Shown: piece by piece, positions 5,078-5,567 of the stretch
How the letters are laid out: each line of letters opens with the position of its first letter
Numbering within the stretch: the stretch's first letter is position 1
Assembly (NCBI GenBank): GCA_900555335.1
Contig: USKU01000078.1
Span: 1 to 5,567, forward strand
DNA from: an uncultured Atopobium sp.
Lineage (GTDB): Bacteria; Actinomycetota; Coriobacteriia; Coriobacteriales; Atopobiaceae
Length of the DNA stretch: 5,567 nt
Direction: 5' to 3'
The notes under the pieces: generated by a model
Databases searched by the model: none
What the model was told of the DNA's origin: nothing
The model's input: the letters and a program-made list of their open reading frames with translations, nothing else
Translations under genes and position numbers: made by a program

Positions 5078-5567
5078 ATGAAAAAAATTGTATTTATCAT
5101 CGGTTCCGGTCGTAAAAGCTCGTTCAACAAAACGCTGAGCCAGGTTGCCGCAAAGGCGCTGGAGGAGAAGGCAGAGATTGAGGTTGTCGACGTTTTGGAT
5201 GTTCCTCTGCTCAATCAGGACGAAGAATTCCCAGCTCCTGAAGGTGTCCAGAAGGTTAGAGACGCCGTCATGGCCGCCGATGGCGTGTGGCTCTTTACCC
5301 CGGAGTACAACTACAGTATTCCTGGCACCGTCAAGAACATCCTGGATTGGCTGAGCCGTCCGCTCTCTTCCGATTACGAGAAGAAGTCCGAGACTGCCAT
5401 CGCTGGTAAGGTTGTCACCGCAAGTGGCGTCAGCGGCCGAAACAAGACTGCAGGATCGCTCGCCGCGGTAAAGCAGCAGTTCCTGGCCCTGCGCACCAAG
5501 CCGGTTGAGCCATTCAATGGCTTCTCGCTTCCTGTTACCGCTTGGACTGAGGGAACTTGGGAGCCAG
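5078..5567 (+). CDS. NADPH-dependent FMN reductase-like flavoprotein, C-terminus beyond the window
   Basis: 163 codons are visible and no stop is reached; family members are usually about 175-195 residues, so little is missing. The first strand and loop, KKIVFIIGSGRKSSFNKTL, form the flavodoxin-like FMN phosphate-binding site (Gly9, Ser10, Arg12, Ser14/Ser15, Asn17). TPEYNYSIPGTVKNILDW at 74-91 is the second landmark, which contacts the isoalloxazine ring in the family. The LSRP after it is also typical. Such enzymes use NAD(P)H to reduce FMN, quinones, azo compounds or metal ions in the cytosol, usually as dimers; which acceptor is used here cannot be told. It follows the msrC terminator on the same strand and so is either a separate unit or expressed by read-through. 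Confidence 0.9.
   Translation, partial: MKKIVFIIGSGRKSSFNKTLSQVAAKALEEKAEIEVVDVLDVPLLNQDEEFPAPEGVQKVRDAVMAADGVWLFTPEYNYSIPGTVKNILDWLSRPLSSDYEKKSETAIAGKVVTASGVSGRNKTAGSLAAVKQQFLALRTKPVEPFNGFSLPVTAWTEGTWEP

Overview
The window looks like a chromosomal segment of a mid-GC Gram-positive-type bacterium. Every real gene has a strong purine-rich ribosome binding site, and the core genes run at roughly 50-57% G+C in the lines I counted. The style of the proteins and codon use recalls Coriobacteriia (Atopobium/Lancefieldella/Olsenella relatives). That placement is an impression, not something the sequence proves.

Layout. Left arm, minus strand: the first 67 codons of an alpha/beta-hydrolase-like gene leave the window at base 1 (complement 1-203). 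Upstream of it is an intact 476-residue cytosolic protein that I cannot assign to a family (complement 341-1771). This gene is about 40% G+C where counted, clearly more AT-rich than the genes to its right, and looks like accessory DNA. Bases 1772-2144 form a divergent control region with several short dyads and repeats but no convincing gene.

Right arm, plus strand: a tight cluster reads pepF-type oligoendopeptidase F (2145-3938), a glyoxalase I-like VOC metalloenzyme (3971-4339) and a free-methionine-(R)-sulfoxide reductase of the GAF family (4342-4977). It closes with a strong intrinsic terminator (5009-5050). An NADPH-dependent FMN reductase-like flavoprotein starts at 5078 and runs off the right edge.

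How the genes fit together. The three-gene cluster combines peptide turnover with two repair/detoxification enzymes (2-oxoaldehyde removal and rescue of oxidised free methionine), and the flavin reductase adds another redox function. A shared stress or amino-acid-salvage role is inference from gene order only.

The two most unusual things are the unrecognised 476-residue gene and a GC-rich, in-frame array of 24-base repeats inserted in the methionine sulfoxide reductase gene. The array adds a Pro/Ala/Glu-rich segment in front of an otherwise complete catalytic core. I see no rRNA, tRNA, CRISPR array or insertion sequence.
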